A stretch of DNA of 64,000 nt from the NCBI RefSeq assembly GCF_035594125.1, contig NC_087186.1, positions 1,586,228 through 1,650,227 on the forward strand, in the 5' to 3' direction. How positions within the stretch are numbered: position 1 is the stretch's first letter; the number at the start of each line of letters is the position of its first letter. Origin of the DNA: Scylla paramamosain (Eukaryota > Arthropoda > Malacostraca > Decapoda > Portunidae). This document shows, piece by piece, positions 1-11,440 of this stretch. The notes below the pieces were generated by a model that was not told the DNA's origin, did no database searches, and was given only the letters and a program-made list of their open reading frames with translations. The translations under genes were made by a program, and so were the position numbers.

Positions 1-30
1 TTACACCATCCTGTGTAATTAAGGGGAGAG
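1..30 (+). mobile_element. End of internal region and polypurine tract of an LTR element
   Basis: The window opens in sequence ending with the purine run aaggggagag immediately before a TGTAGGA LTR start. The two complete Ty3/Gypsy elements further on have the same arrangement (G-run, then aga, then TGTAGGA), so this is read as the polypurine tract of a related element whose body lies left of the window. Confidence 0.55.
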
Positions 31-313
<283 letters not shown>

Positions 314-320
314 GACTCAC

Positions 321-860
321 GGATGTACTATGCGTGTAGCTATGAGGTGACGGACAGACAGTTCCATGGTCGCAGCCTCAGAGGTGCCACTTGCTCAAAT
401 TACGAATGGTTTAATCTAATTTTTTGCAGGCTGTGGAATATTGCAGTATCTTGTAACAAGACAAATGGTGTTAAAAAAAAGCATGTAATTTACCAATAAG
501 CATGACACAACAACATTATTGCGGTGATTAAAAGTGCTCCTGTAAAATGCTATGTGGTATCATCACGCAGCTGTTTTCAAGGTCGCTTGGACTCGCTCCC
601 CCCTCCTCCCCCACTTTGATGATGCCACATACTATTTTTATTGGAGTACTTTTAATCACCGCACTAATGTTGTCGTGTAATGCTTATTGATAAATTACAT
701 GCTTTTTAAAACTGTTTGTCTTGTTACAAGATACTGTAATATTCCACAGCCTGTAAAAAATAAGATAAAACCATTCATAATTTAAGCAAGTGGCACCTCC
801 AAGGCTGCAACAATGCAACCGTCTGTCCTTCACCTCATAGCTACACGCATAGTACACCCA
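321..860. mobile_element. Foldback element with ~245-bp inverted arms
   Basis: Bases 321-565 and 617-860 are long imperfect inverted copies around a 51-bp loop. Examples: TGTACTATGCGTGTAGCTAT at 324 recurs inverted at 838-857, and GTATCTTGTAACAAGACAAA recurs inverted near 717-737. The arms carry substitutions and small indels, so this is an aged biological structure. No ORF is present. It fits a MITE or foldback element; no target duplication was identified. Confidence 0.85.
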
Positions 861-973
861 TACATTTTCAACTCCTCTGATGGGTAAAACAAAGCCTTCA
901 AATGCATATGTGTATAGAACATTTTCTACGTTCTTTCATCTCATTCAGCATTTGCAGAAACTCGCATTACTCC

Positions 974-1065
<92 letters not shown>
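974..1065. repeat. (AT)n microsatellite
   Basis: About 90 bp of AT dinucleotide. It is followed by two partial copies of ttttgatagata. Confidence 0.98.
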
Positions 1066-1069
<4 letters not shown>

Positions 1070-1084
1070 ATAGATATATATATA

Positions 1085-1540
<456 letters not shown>

Positions 1541-1567
1541 ATAAGTTATAGACATTTTAGTCATCCT

Positions 1568-1792
1568 ATGGTAACCTAACCAAACCAAACTAACCTAACC
1601 CAACCCGACCCAACTAACATAATATAAATGAATATAACTAACCTAGACTGACATATCCTAACCTAAGCTAACATTGCTTAACCTAAACTGATATAACTTA
1701 AACTAAACTAACCTAACCTTGACTAACATAAACTAACACTAACTAACCAAAACTTAAATAAATCAAACTTGACTAAACTAACCTAACAGACC
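1568..1792. repeat. Degenerate CCTAA (TTAGG-type) repeats
   Basis: A run of imperfect aacct/ctaac units with many variants (ctaaac, ctgac, caaac). TTAGG is the usual arthropod telomere repeat, so this is an interstitial telomere-like or old pentanucleotide array. Confidence 0.8.
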
Positions 1793-1974
1793 CTCCACTG
1801 AGACAATTTTACCACGATGTTTAGGGTTGTGTTTTCAGCCTCTGTAATGAGGAATTTCCACTACTTTGCATGTACACTGGGAAAATTTTTGCTGTGCGAA
1901 ATTTTCATGACACCACACCTCATGCTTGGACTCGTCACTTTTTTTTCCACGAACTGTAAAAATCATAAAAATAT
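1793..1974. other. Unclassified single-copy-looking stretch
   Basis: No coding pattern, repeat or RNA structure was recognised. A short antisense ORF here has no recognisable domain. Confidence 0.5.
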
Positions 1975-2142
1975 TTAATTTACAATATAGCATTATTACA
2001 TTATAAAGCTGTAATTCAGAGTTTTTTTTTTTTTTTTTTTGTTTCATGTATTGGAGAATTATACCTAGAACACTCAAAATATCAGTATGTGCAACACTGC
2101 CCATCTCTCCATACAAAGTTAAACTAGGTTCATCTCTTCTAC
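1975..2142. repeat. Flank shared with 8983-9141
   Basis: About 160 bp starting taatttacaatatagc and containing a long T run, then gtttcatgtattgga, nearly identical to 8983-9141. In both places it abuts the poly(T) of a minus-strand LINE-A copy (A and C). Confidence 0.85.
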
Positions 2143-2378
2143 TTTTTATTTTTTTTTATCTAGGAAGGACACTGGCCAAGGGCAACAAAAATCCAATAAA
2201 AAAATATGCCCACTGAAATGCCACTCCCATAAAAGGGTCAAAACAGTGGTCAAAAATTGATGAATAAGTGTCTTGAAACCTCCCTCTTGAAGGAATTCAA
2301 GTCATAGGAAGGTGGAAATACAGAAGCAGGCAGGGAGTTCCAGAGTTTACCAGAGAAAGGGATGAATGATTGAGAATA

Positions 2379-3673
2379 CTAGTTAACTCTTGTGTTAGAG
2401 AGGTGGACAGAATAGGGGTGAGAGAAAGAAGAAAGTCTTGTGCAGCGAGGCCGCAGAAGGAGGGGAGGCATGCAGTTAGCAAGATCAGAAGAGCAGTTAG
2501 CATGAAAACAGCGGTAAAAGATAGCTAGATATGCAACATGGTGACGGTGAGAGAGAGGCTGAAGACAGTCAGTTAGAAAAGAGGAGTCGATGAGACGAAA
2601 AGCTTTTGATTCCACCCTGTCTAGAAGAGCAGTATGAGTGGAATCCCCCCAGACATGTGAAGCATACTCCATACACAGACGGATAAGGCCCTTGTACAGA
2701 GTTATCAGCTGGGGGAGGTGAGAAAAACTGGCGGAGACGTCTCAGAACACCTAACTTCATAGAAGCTGTTTTAGCTAGAGATGAGATGTGAAGTTTCCAG
2801 TTCAGATTATAAGTAAAGGACAGACCGAGGATGTTCAATGTAGAAGAGGGGGACAGTTGAGTGTCATTGAAGAAGAGGGAATAGTTGTCTGGAAGGTTGT
2901 GTCAAGTTGATAGATAGAGGAATTGAGTTTTTGAGGCATTGCACAATACCAAGTTTGCTCTGTCCCAATCAGAAATTTTAGAAAGATCAGAAGTCAAGCG
3001 TTCTGTGGCTTCCCTCCATGATATGTTTACCTCCTGAAGGGTTGAACGTCTATGAAAAGACGTGGAAAAGTGCAGGGCATAGGAGTGGATAGGACAAGAA
3101 GTTTGGTTTAGAAGATCATTAATGAATAAGAAGAAGAGAGTGGGTTACAGGACAGAACCCTGAGGAACACCACTGATAATAGATTGAGGAGAACAGTGAC
3201 CGTCTACCACAGCAGCAATAGAACGGTCAGAAAGGAAACTTGAGATGAAGTTACAGAGAGAAGGATAGAAACGGTAGGAGGGTAGTTTGGTAATCAAAGC
3301 TTTGTGCCAGACTCTATCAAAAGCTTTTGATATGTCCAAGGCAACAGCAAAAGTTTCACCAAAATCTCTAAGAGGATGACCAAGACTCAGTAAAGAAAGC
3401 CAGAAGATCACCAGTAGAGCGGCCTTAACGGAACCCGTACTGGCGATCAGATAGAAGGTTGTGAAGTGATAGATGTTTAAGAATCTTCCTGTTGAGGATA
3501 GATTCAAAAACTTTAGATAGGCAGGAAATTAAAGCAATAGGACGGTAGTTTGAGGGATTAGAAAGGTCACCCTTTTTAGGAACAGGTTGAATGTAGGCAA
3601 ACTTCCAGCAAGAAGGAAAGGTAGATGTTGAAAGACAGAGCTGAAAGAGTTTGACTAGGCAAGGTGCAAGCAT
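2379..3673 (-). pseudogene. Broken LINE-A reverse transcriptase (copy A)
   Basis: RT motifs appear in pieces across frames: [19 protein letters not shown] (3425-3673), [19 protein letters not shown] and SGVPQGSVL (3145-3507), the thumb [20 protein letters not shown] (2569-2838), and the tail MEYASHVWG (2379-2672). At least three frameshifts separate them, and the segment that should hold YADD is missing. It cannot encode an active enzyme. Confidence 0.88.
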
Positions 3674-3685
3674 GGAGGTACAGTT

Positions 3686-5194
3686 TCAGAGAACTATAGG
3701 AGGGACCTCATCAGGTCCATAAGCCTTCCGAGGGTTTAGGCCAGCGAGGGCATGGAAAACATCATTGCAAAGAATTTTAATACGTGGCATGAAGTAGTCA
3801 GAGGGTGGAGGATAGGGAGGAACAAGCCCGGAATCGTCCAAGGTAGAGTTTTTAGCAAAGGTTTGAGCAAAGAGTTCAGCTTTAGAAATAGATGTGATAG
3901 CAGTGGTGCCATCCGGTTGAAATAGAGGAGGGAAAGAAGAAGAAACAAAGTTATTGGAGATATTTTTGGCTAGATGCCAGAAATCACGAGGGGAGTTAGA
4001 TCTTGAAAGGTTTTGACATTTTCTGTTAATGAAGGAGTTTTTGGCTAGTTGGAGAACAGACTTGGCATGGTTCCGGGCAGAAATATAAAGTGCATGAGAT
4101 TCTGGTGATGGAAGGCTTAAGTACCTTTTGTGGGCCACCTCTCTATCATGTATAGCACAAGAACAAACTGTGTTAAACCAAGGTTTAGAAGGTTTAGGAC
4201 GAGAAAAAGAGTGAGGAATGTACGCCTCCATGCCAAAAACTATCACCTCTGTTATGCGTTCAGCACACAAAGATGGGTCTCTGACACGGAAGCAGTAGTC
4301 ATTCCAAGGAAAATCAGCAAAATACCTCCTCAGGTCCCCCCAACTAGCAGAGGCAAAACGCCAGAAGCACCTTCGCTTAGGTGGATCCTGAGGAGGGATT
4401 GGAGTAATAGGACAAGATAAAGATATGAGATTGTGATCGGATGAGCCCAACGGAGAAGAAAGGGTGACAGCATAAGCAGAAGGATTAGAGGTCAGGAAAA
4501 GGTCAAGAATATTGGGCGTATCTCCAAGACGGTCAGGAATACGAGTAGGGTGTTGCACCAATTGCTCTAGGTCATGGAGGATAGCAAAGTTGTAGGCTAG
4601 TTCACCAGGATGGTCAGTGAAGGGAGAGGAAAGCCAAAGCTGGTGGTGAACATTGAAGTCTCCAAGAATGGAGATCTCTGCAAAAGGGAAGACGGTCAGA
4701 ATGTGCTCCACTTTGGAAGTTAAGTAGTCATAGAATTTCTTATGGTCAGAGGAGTTAGGTGAGAGGTATACAACACAGATAAATTTAGTATGAGAGTGAC
4801 TCTGTAGTCGTAGCCAGATGGTGGAAAACTCGGAAGATTCAAGAGCGTGGGCACGAGAGCAGGTTAAGTCATTGCGCACATAAACGCAGCATCCAGCTTT
4901 GGATCGAAAATGAGGATAGAGAAAGTAGGAGGAAACAGAAAAGGAGCTACTGTCAGTTGTCTCAGACACCTGAGTTTCAGTGAGGAAAAAAAGATGAGGG
5001 TTAGAAGAGGAAAGGTGGTGTTTCACAGATTGAAAATTAGATCTTAGACCGCGAATGTTGCAGAAGTTAATGAAGAAAAAGTTGAGGGGGATGTCAAAAC
5101 ACTTAGAGTCATCGACAGAAAGGCAATCCGACCTGGGGACATTTATGGTCCCCTCCCCAGATGGGGACTCCGAGGCTGGTGTAGGAGTCACCAT
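3686..5194 (-). CDS. LINE-A endonuclease and start of RT (copy A)
   Basis: A 502-residue open frame that cleaves target DNA in target-primed reverse transcription. It begins at an ATG just after the leader with [18 protein letters not shown]-type endonuclease features are visible in order: [11 protein letters not shown] near residue 46, LTETQV near 71, ILGDFNVHH near 176, and GSSDHNLI near 251. A linker ([32 protein letters not shown]) follows, then the first RT motifs ([14 protein letters not shown] at the end). The frame stops at the edge of the RT domain, whose remaining parts lie in other frames at 2379-3673. Copies D and I carry DGVPP where this has DEVPP. The family is recognised from remembered decapod sequences; assignment to Jockey/CR1 rather than a named family is inference. 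Confidence 0.85.
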   Translation of the reverse strand: MVTPTPASESPSGEGTINVPRSDCLSVDDSKCFDIPLNFFFINFCNIRGLRSNFQSVKHHLSSSNPHLFFLTETQVSETTDSSSFSVSSYFLYPHFRSKAGCCVYVRNDLTCSRAHALESSEFSTIWLRLQSHSHTKFICVVYLSPNSSDHKKFYDYLTSKVEHILTVFPFAEISILGDFNVHHQLWLSSPFTDHPGELAYNFAILHDLEQLVQHPTRIPDRLGDTPNILDLFLTSNPSAYAVTLSSPLGSSDHNLISLSCPITPIPPQDPPKRRCFWRFASASWGDLRRYFADFPWNDYCFRVRDPSLCAERITEVIVFGMEAYIPHSFSRPKPSKPWFNTVCSCAIHDREVAHKRYLSLPSPESHALYISARNHAKSVLQLAKNSFINRKCQNLSRSNSPRDFWHLAKNISNNFVSSSFPPLFQPDGTTAITSISKAELFAQTFAKNSTLDDSGLVPPYPPPSDYFMPRIKILCNDVFHALAGLNPRKAYGPDEVPPIVL

Positions 5195-5412
5195 GATGAT
5201 TTTAAAATTTTTGAGTGAAGGGTGTTTGTGTTATTAGGTGCTTGTAGTTTTATATGGAGGAAGAGAGTTGTTTTTAGAGGGCAGGCTGTGACTGCTCCCT
5301 TGTGTTGTGAGACACAAAGGGAAACGTTCAGTGAGGTCACAGCTGGGTTTAATGATAAGTTCACAGCACCCCCTGAACAGTGTTTTAGACCTCACTGGGA
5401 GTAATTATCGCT

Positions 5413-5682
5413 TGATGACTTCCAATTCAGCAGCGGCAGAAATGGAGCCAGCTCCCACTACAGTCACTTAAATGGAAACAGTGGTGACGTCATTGTTGGA
5501 TGGTGTACAGAAGCGGGATCCGTAAAAATAGAGTAGTGTAAACCGGGCTTCAGGCTGTTCACCATCCAACAATGACGTCACGAACAGAGTTCATACTGAA
5601 CGGAGGAGTTCACAGCCATCTCCATATCCATGATTGCCAACATGGCCATGCAAAGAAGAGACCTCGACAAGGAGTTCGTTTA
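5413..5682. other. Non-coding gap with inverted repeat
   Basis: Between LINE-A copies A and B. It contains the CRE-like inverted repeat at 5484-5581 and a GTGTAAACCGGGC segment resembling a reversed PIF/Harbinger terminus (5537-5549). No ORF is supported. Confidence 0.5.
5484..5581. repeat. Perfect 22-bp inverted repeat containing TGACGTCA
   Basis: gtgacgtcattgttggatgg... at 5484-5505 is exactly reverse-complemented at 5560-5581, with 54 bp between. Each arm includes the palindrome TGACGTCA, the consensus cAMP-response element. It could be the ends of a ~100-bp MITE. Confidence 0.9.
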
Positions 5683-7383
5683 CTTTTTTTTTTTTTTTTT
5701 TATGTAGGAGGGACACCGGCCATGGGCAACAAAAATCCAGTAAAAAAAAAAAAAGCCCACTGAGATGCTGGTCCTGAAACAGGTCCAAAGCAGTAGTCAA
5801 AAATTGAAGGATAAGTGTCTTGAAACCTCCCTCCTTAAGGAATTTAAGTCACAGGAAGGTGGAAATATAAAAGCAGGCAGGGAATTCCAAAGTTTACCAG
5901 AGAAAGGGATAAATGATTGTAACTCTTGCATTAGAGAGATGGACAGGATAGGGGTGAGATAAAGAAGAAAGTCTTGTGCAGTGAGGCCATGGAAGGAGGC
6001 ATGCAGTTTGCAAGATCAGAAGAGCAGTTAGCATGAAAATAGTGGTAGAAGATAGCTTGAGATGCAACATTCCAGTAATGAGAAAGAGACTAAAGACACT
6101 CAGAGGAGAGGAGTTGATAAGATGAAAAGCTTTTGATTCCACCCTGTCTAAAAGAGCAGTATGAGTCGAACCCCCCTCCCCCAGATATGTGAAGCATACT
6201 CCATACATGGATGGATAAGGCCCATGTACAGAGCAGCATGGGGGATGGGGGGAGAAGAACTGGTGATGTCTCAGAACATAGCTTTTAGCTAGAGATGAGA
6301 TGTGAAGTTTACAGTTAGGATTATAAGAACGAGGATGTTCAGTGTAGAAGAGGGGATAGTTGTCTGGAAGTTTGTGTTGAGCTGATAGATGGAGGAATTA
6401 CGTTTTTGAGGCATTGAATAATACCAAGTTTGCTCTGCTTCAATCAGAAAAATTAGAAGTTAGGCGTTCTGGGACTTCCCTGCATGAAATGTTTACTTCC
6501 TGAAGGGTTGGACATTTAAGAAAAGACATGAAAAAGTACAGGGTGGTATCATTACCATAGGGGTGGACAGGACAAGAAATTTGGTTTAGATCATTGATGA
6601 ATAATAAGAAGAGAATGGGTAACAGGACAGAATCCTGAGGAACACCACTGTTAATAGATTTAAAAGAACCATGACCGTCTACCACAGTAGCAACAGAATA
6701 GTCAGAAAGGGAACGAGATGAAGTTACAGAGAAAAGAATAGAAGCCATAGAAGGATAGTTTGTAAATCAAAGCTTTGTGCCAGACTCTATCAAAAGCTTT
6801 TGATATGTTTAAGGCAACAACGAAAGCTTCACCAAAAGCTCTAAAAGAGATGACCAAGACTCGGTAAGGAAAGCCGGATCACCAGTAGAGTGGGTTTGAC
6901 AGAATCCATAATGTGATCAGATAGAAAGTTGTGAAGTTATAGATGTTTAAGGATCTTCCTTTTCAGGATAGATTAAAAAAAACTTTAGATAGGCAAGAAA
7001 TTAAAGGAATTAGACGGTAGTTTGAGGGATTAGAATGGTCGCCCTTTTTAGGATCAGACTACATGTAGGCAAACTTCCAGCAAGATGAAAGGTAGATGTT
7101 GACAGACTGTTGAAAGGGTTTGACTAGGCAAGGTGCAAGCACAGAGGTACAGTTCTGGAGAACAATGGGAGGGACCCCATCAGCTCCATAAGCCTTCTGA
7201 GGGTTTAGGCCATCGAGGGCATGGAAGACATCATTGTGAAGAATTTTAATAAGTAGCATGATGCAGTCAGAGGGTGGAGGAGACGGAGGAACGAGCCCTG
7301 AATCGTCCAAGGTAGAGTTTTTAGCAAAGGTTTGAGTGAAGAGTTCAGCTTTAGAGATAGATGTGATAGCAGTGGTACCACCT
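5683..7383 (-). mobile_element. LINE-A copy B, degenerate, 5'-truncated
   Basis: Poly(T) at 5683-5700 is followed by the LINE-A 3' end (tgtaggagggacaccggcc) and then the RT region in many frames. Recognisable pieces are [20 protein letters not shown] and an RT box changed to YGNDTTLY (6440-6748), and NPQKAYGADGVPPIVL (7059-7310). Homology stops at about 7383. It is the most diverged of copies A-D. Confidence 0.88.
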
Positions 7384-7540
7384 TACTGCTCATGTCATGA
7401 GACAAAATAACAAATAGGAAGGAAAAGTAAAAAAAAAAAAATAAATAAATAAATAAATAACTATTGAAATAATAATAATCCTGTGAAATAATTTTTTATT
7501 GCTTAAAGGAACAGTCATGAATATAAAAATTTATTTTTGT
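7384..7540. other. AT-rich gap
   Basis: A-rich and AAAT-rich sequence with no recognised feature. Confidence 0.5.
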
Positions 7541-7955
<415 letters not shown>

Positions 7956-8337
7956 TGTCCCTATGTGACTCTGCATCTTGAACCATGCTATGAGGATTGT
8001 GTTCCCTGCCAGTCTAAGACAATGAGTATCTGATGCTGAGGTGTGTGTGTGACACCTGTGTGGTCTGTTACAGCGTGGATTATTGAAGGAGGCACTAATG
8101 CAATGCTGTTGGCGAGCTGTGACTTTGTAGTGTGCTGTGTGGTGCCACTGTATTGTGAGGTGGGCACTATCCAGCAGTATAGAGTGTTTATTGAGTGAGG
8201 CCCAGTGATGTGAGCCTTACTTGTATTGTAGCATGTTAGTGTGCCTTGTGTCCTGTAGTACTGCTCTGTGCAGGCAATAAAGACAGGAGTGCTTGTGAGA
8301 CAAATGTTTTATTGCCCTTCCCTTTCTCAGTAGTCTG
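7956..8337. other. Unclassified, TG-rich
   Basis: TG-rich sequence (gtgtgtgtgacacctgtgtgg). No ORF or family recognised. Confidence 0.4.
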
Positions 8338-8640
8338 CTGAATCCATTTTTCATATGAACAAAGTTTAAACAACACATGGTCTCAGAACCCTGATGAATG
8401 TATATGTCACAATGATGGTCGGTTGGCATCTGACGCAAAAATGCACACTGAGTCTTATATAGTAACCACAACACATTCAAACAGATCCTTTTGCCACAAC
8501 TATGTGATAATTTTGGCATTATCCCTAATAGTATAGATCCCTTCTATTCTCACAGAATAATCTTGAACATTTTCACTAATGGTCCCACGTACTCCTAAAA
8601 TCTAACATGGTCTATTAATAATTTTTTGGGATCTAAATAT
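8338..8640. repeat. Interspersed repeat U1, copy 1
   Basis: A ~300-bp sequence with a second, same-orientation copy at 55795-56090. Shared words include tctcagaaccctga, gtcttatatagt, ttttgccacaacta and cattttcactaatggtc. No coding capacity was recognised. Confidence 0.75.
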
Positions 8641-8655
8641 TGTTGCAGCACTGGG

Positions 8656-8715
8656 GTTCCGTTAGTGACACTGAGTAGTGAAGATAGGCGTTGGCAACGC
8701 CCAGGGAATCATGCA
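8656..8715 (+). repeat. Possible fragment of the same LTR-like family
   Basis: tagtgacactgagtagtgaa and gataggcgttggcaacg resemble the first ~50 bp of the LTR-like repeats at 7541 and 45574 (minus). Short and weak. Confidence 0.35.
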
Positions 8716-8726
8716 GTAAATGCCAA

Positions 8727-8985
8727 ATAGTGAACAGATGTTTAGAGCAGAAGAGAATGAGAAGCTGACAGATATTACCATGACTAAGGAGGTAGTGGAA
8801 CAGGAGATAGATAGGCTGAAAAAGTTCAGGTCATCAGGACCAGATGAAATATATCCCTAAGTACTTGAGAAATGCAAAGGTTATTAGTGAACCGTTAGTT
8901 TCTGTCTTTAGGAAATCACTTGAGTCTGGTGAGATACCGGTAATGTGGAGGCGCAGGCTAATGTAGTACCCATCTCTACTCGTAA
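8727..8985 (+). pseudogene. LINE RT fragment (CR1-like)
   Basis: Plus-strand translation gives DRLKKFRSSGPDEIYP followed, after a frameshift and stops, by VISEPLVSVFRKSLESGEIP and WRR. This is the finger region of a non-LTR RT, with the family pattern K-S-x-G-P-D-x-hydrophobic-x-P and EPL...F..S...G.IP..W. It is neither LINE-A nor Jockey-2. Only ~90 residues remain. Confidence 0.7.
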
Positions 8986-9141
8986 TTTACAATATAGCAT
9001 TATTACATTATAAAGCTGTAATTCAGCAGTTTTTTTTTTTTTGTTTCATGTATTGGAGTATTATACCTAGAACATTCAAAATATCAGAATGTGCAACACT
9101 GCCCATCTCTCCATACAAAGTTAAACTTGGTTCATCTCTGC
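8983..9141. repeat. Flank shared with 1975-2142
   Basis: Near-identical to 1975-2142 apart from a shorter T run and a few substitutions, in the same position next to the poly(T) of a LINE-A copy. Confidence 0.85.
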
Positions 9142-10474
9142 TTTTTTTTTTTTTTATGTAGGAAGGACACTGGCCAAGGGCAACAAAAATCCAATAAAAA
9201 AAATATGCCCACTGAAATGCCAGTCCCATAAAAGGGCCAAAGCAGTGGTCAAAAATTGATGAATAAGTGTCTTGAAACCTCCCTCTTGAAGGAATTCAAG
9301 TCATAGGAAGGTGGAAATACAGAAGCAGGCAGGGAGCTCCAGAGTTCACCAGAGAAAGGGATGAATGATTGAGAATACTGGTTAACTCTTGTGTTAGAGA
9401 GGTGGACAGAATAGGGGTGAGAGAAAGAAGAAAGTCTTGTGCAGCGAGGCCGCAGAAGGAGGGGAGGCATGCAGTTAGCAAGATCAGAAGAGCAGTTAGC
9501 ATGAAAATAGCGGTAAAAGATAGCTAGATATGCAACATTGTGACGGTGAGAGAGAGGCTGGAGACAGTCAGTTAGAAGAAAGGAGTCGATGAGACGAAAA
9601 GCTTTTGATTCCACCCTGTCTAGAAGAGCAGTATGAGTGGAACCTCCCAGACATGTGAAGCATACTCCATACATGGACGGATAAGGCCCTTATACAGAGT
9701 TAGCAGCTGGGGGGGGGGTGAGAAAAACTGGCGGAGACGTCTCAGAACACCTAACTTCATAGAAGCTGTTTTAGCTAGAGATGAGATGTGAAGTTTCCTT
9801 TCAGATTATAAGTAAAGGACAGACCGAGGATGTTCAATGTAGAAGAGGGGAATAGTTGAGTGCCATTGAAGAAGAGGGAATAGTTGTCTGGAAGGTTGTT
9901 TCGAGTTGATAGATGGAGGAATTGAGTTTTTGAGGCATTGAACAATACCAAGTTTGCTCTGCCCCAATCAGAAATTTTAGAAAGATCAGAAGTCAAGCGT
10001 TCTGTGGCTTCCCTGCGTGATATGTTTACCTCCTGAAGGGTTGAACGTCTATGAAAAGACGTGGAAAAGTGCAGGGTGGTATCATAGGCATAGGAGTGGA
10101 TAGGACAAGAAGTTTGGTTTAGAAGATCATTAATGAATAATAAGAAGAGAGTAGGTGACAGGACAGAACCCTGAGGAACACCACTGTTAATAGATTTAGG
10201 AGAACAGTGACCGTCTACCACAGCAGCAATAGAACGGTCAGAAAGAAAACTTGAGATGAAGTTACAGAGAGAAGGATAGAAACCGTAGGAGTGTAGTTTG
10301 GAAATCAAAGCTTTGTGCCAGACTATATCAAAAGCTTTTGATATGTCCAAGGCAACAGCAAAAGTTTCACCTAAGAAGAGAGGATGACCAAGACTCAGTA
10401 AGGAAAGCCAGAAGATCACCAGTAGAGTGGCCTTAACGGAGCCCATACTGACGATCAGATAGAAGGTTGTGAAG
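9142..10474 (-). mobile_element. LINE-A copy C, 5'-truncated, inserted in Jockey-2
   Basis: Poly(T) at 9142-9155, the LINE-A 3' end, the C-terminal tail ORF (9249-9674: [19 protein letters not shown] to [13 protein letters not shown]), and an RT ORF (9775-10494). The RT box reads YAYDTTLHF, so the second catalytic aspartate is lost and the enzyme would be inactive. Homology ends abruptly at 10474, where the frame continues into Jockey-2-like residues (NAGVL). Confidence 0.9.
9775..10474 (-). pseudogene. LINE-A RT palm/thumb (copy C), catalytic residue lost
   Basis: An open frame covering [58 protein letters not shown] and the thumb. DR to DI in the A motif and YADD to YAYD are visible. A frameshift near 9790 separates it from the tail ORF. 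Confidence 0.85.
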
Positions 10475-10592
10475 TTAAGGACACCAGCATTCACCAGTAA
10501 GCTAGAGATTGGGGATGAGCGGAACTCACCAGTTGCATCGAATCCAAATCACGAAGCCGAGCCTCAGTAGCAGATAAATAAATTTCACAACC

Positions 10593-10716
10593 TGTAGGAT
10601 ATGTACGATATGTTGCCTCACCGGCAACACACCGCCCGTTTGTAATTGGCAGTCGGCTTCGGGACTTTCAGTAAAGGACACGCACCCTCCACCTCGTTTC
10701 ACTCACCCCTCCTACA
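10593..10716 (+). repeat. 5' LTR of Ty3/Gypsy element 2
   Basis: 124 bp, starting TGTAGGATATGTACGATATG and ending cctcctaca. Confidence 0.9.
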
Positions 10717-10734
10717 TGGCGCAGTGATCGGAGA
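10717..10734 (+). promoter_or_regulatory. Primer-binding site, element 2
   Basis: TGGCGCAGTGATCGGAG starts exactly at the LTR end. TGG pairs with a tRNA 3' CCA. The same site occurs in element 1. The priming tRNA was not assigned. Confidence 0.75.
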
Positions 10735-10753
10735 CTACTCTACGCTGTTCATC

Positions 10754-11440
10754 ATGGCTGGAAGGTCTAGACAGTTCAGCCAGACCCCGAGGAGCAGCCG
10801 CAGGTCGCCGAGGGCCCCTTCAGCTCTGGAGCAGGCGCAGAAATTGCTCCTGGCGCAGACTGAAGCCATCGCCTCCCTACAGCAGCAGCTTGCAACGCGG
10901 CCTGCTCATCACCCTGCAGCCCCACGGTCGTCAGCTCCTGAGAAGTGCGACGTAGAGATGTCCACCGCGGCGTTCCGGTCTTGGAGGCGCTCGATGCGAT
11001 GTTGGTTGGACATGAACAGGTGGGCACCAGCGGAGGCTGTCCTGCACATTCGCCTCCACTGCACGCCTCCTCTGCAACGCTCCTTGGATGCCAGGTTCAC
11101 CGCGGGCGAGTGGCAGGCCCTGACAGTGGAGGAGGCACTGGATGCCATCAGCCGCATCGCTCTCCAGGTGACCAACCAGGCAGCCGACTGGTGTAAGTTC
11201 TTCACTGCGAACCAGGAGCACAGTGAGTCTATCAGTGAATACTTTGCACGGTCAGCGCAGTGTGCGGCGGATTGTGACTTTAAGTGTCCTCACTGTGACA
11301 GTGGCTTATCTGAGTACATGCTGCTCCGCAAGCTGGTGAGTGGTTTACAGAGTGCTGTGTTAAAAGAGGAAGTGTTTCGCAGGTGTGAAACGTTTCATGA
11401 TGTGGATTCCCTGCTGCAAAAGTGGGTGGCGCTTGGCATT
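10754..11440 (+). pseudogene. gag, truncated (element 2)
   Basis: The Gag frame starts at ATG 10754 (MAGRSRQFSQ), the position equivalent to the start of element 1. It matches element 1 Gag through EKCDVEMSTAAFRSWRRSMR, VLHIRLHCTPPLQRSLD and CPHCDSGLSEYMLLRKLVSG to the sequence DVDSLL. There it runs into out-of-frame pol sequence and ends in unrelated residues at 11575. The zinc knuckles are deleted. It would be a capsid-like fragment only. Confidence 0.85.

Larger units (their letters stand above)
2143..5412 (-). mobile_element. LINE-A copy A, near full length, broken
   Basis: A Jockey/CR1-type non-LTR retrotransposon on the minus strand with 5' leader (5195-5412), endonuclease and RT region, 3' untranslated part and poly(A) (poly(T) at 2143-2158). 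The leader end matches copy J (near 62762), so this 3.27-kb copy is probably close to full length. The endonuclease half is open, while the RT half is split by frameshifts and stops. A small deletion near 3080 removes the YADD region. It is non-functional as it stands. Confidence 0.9.
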
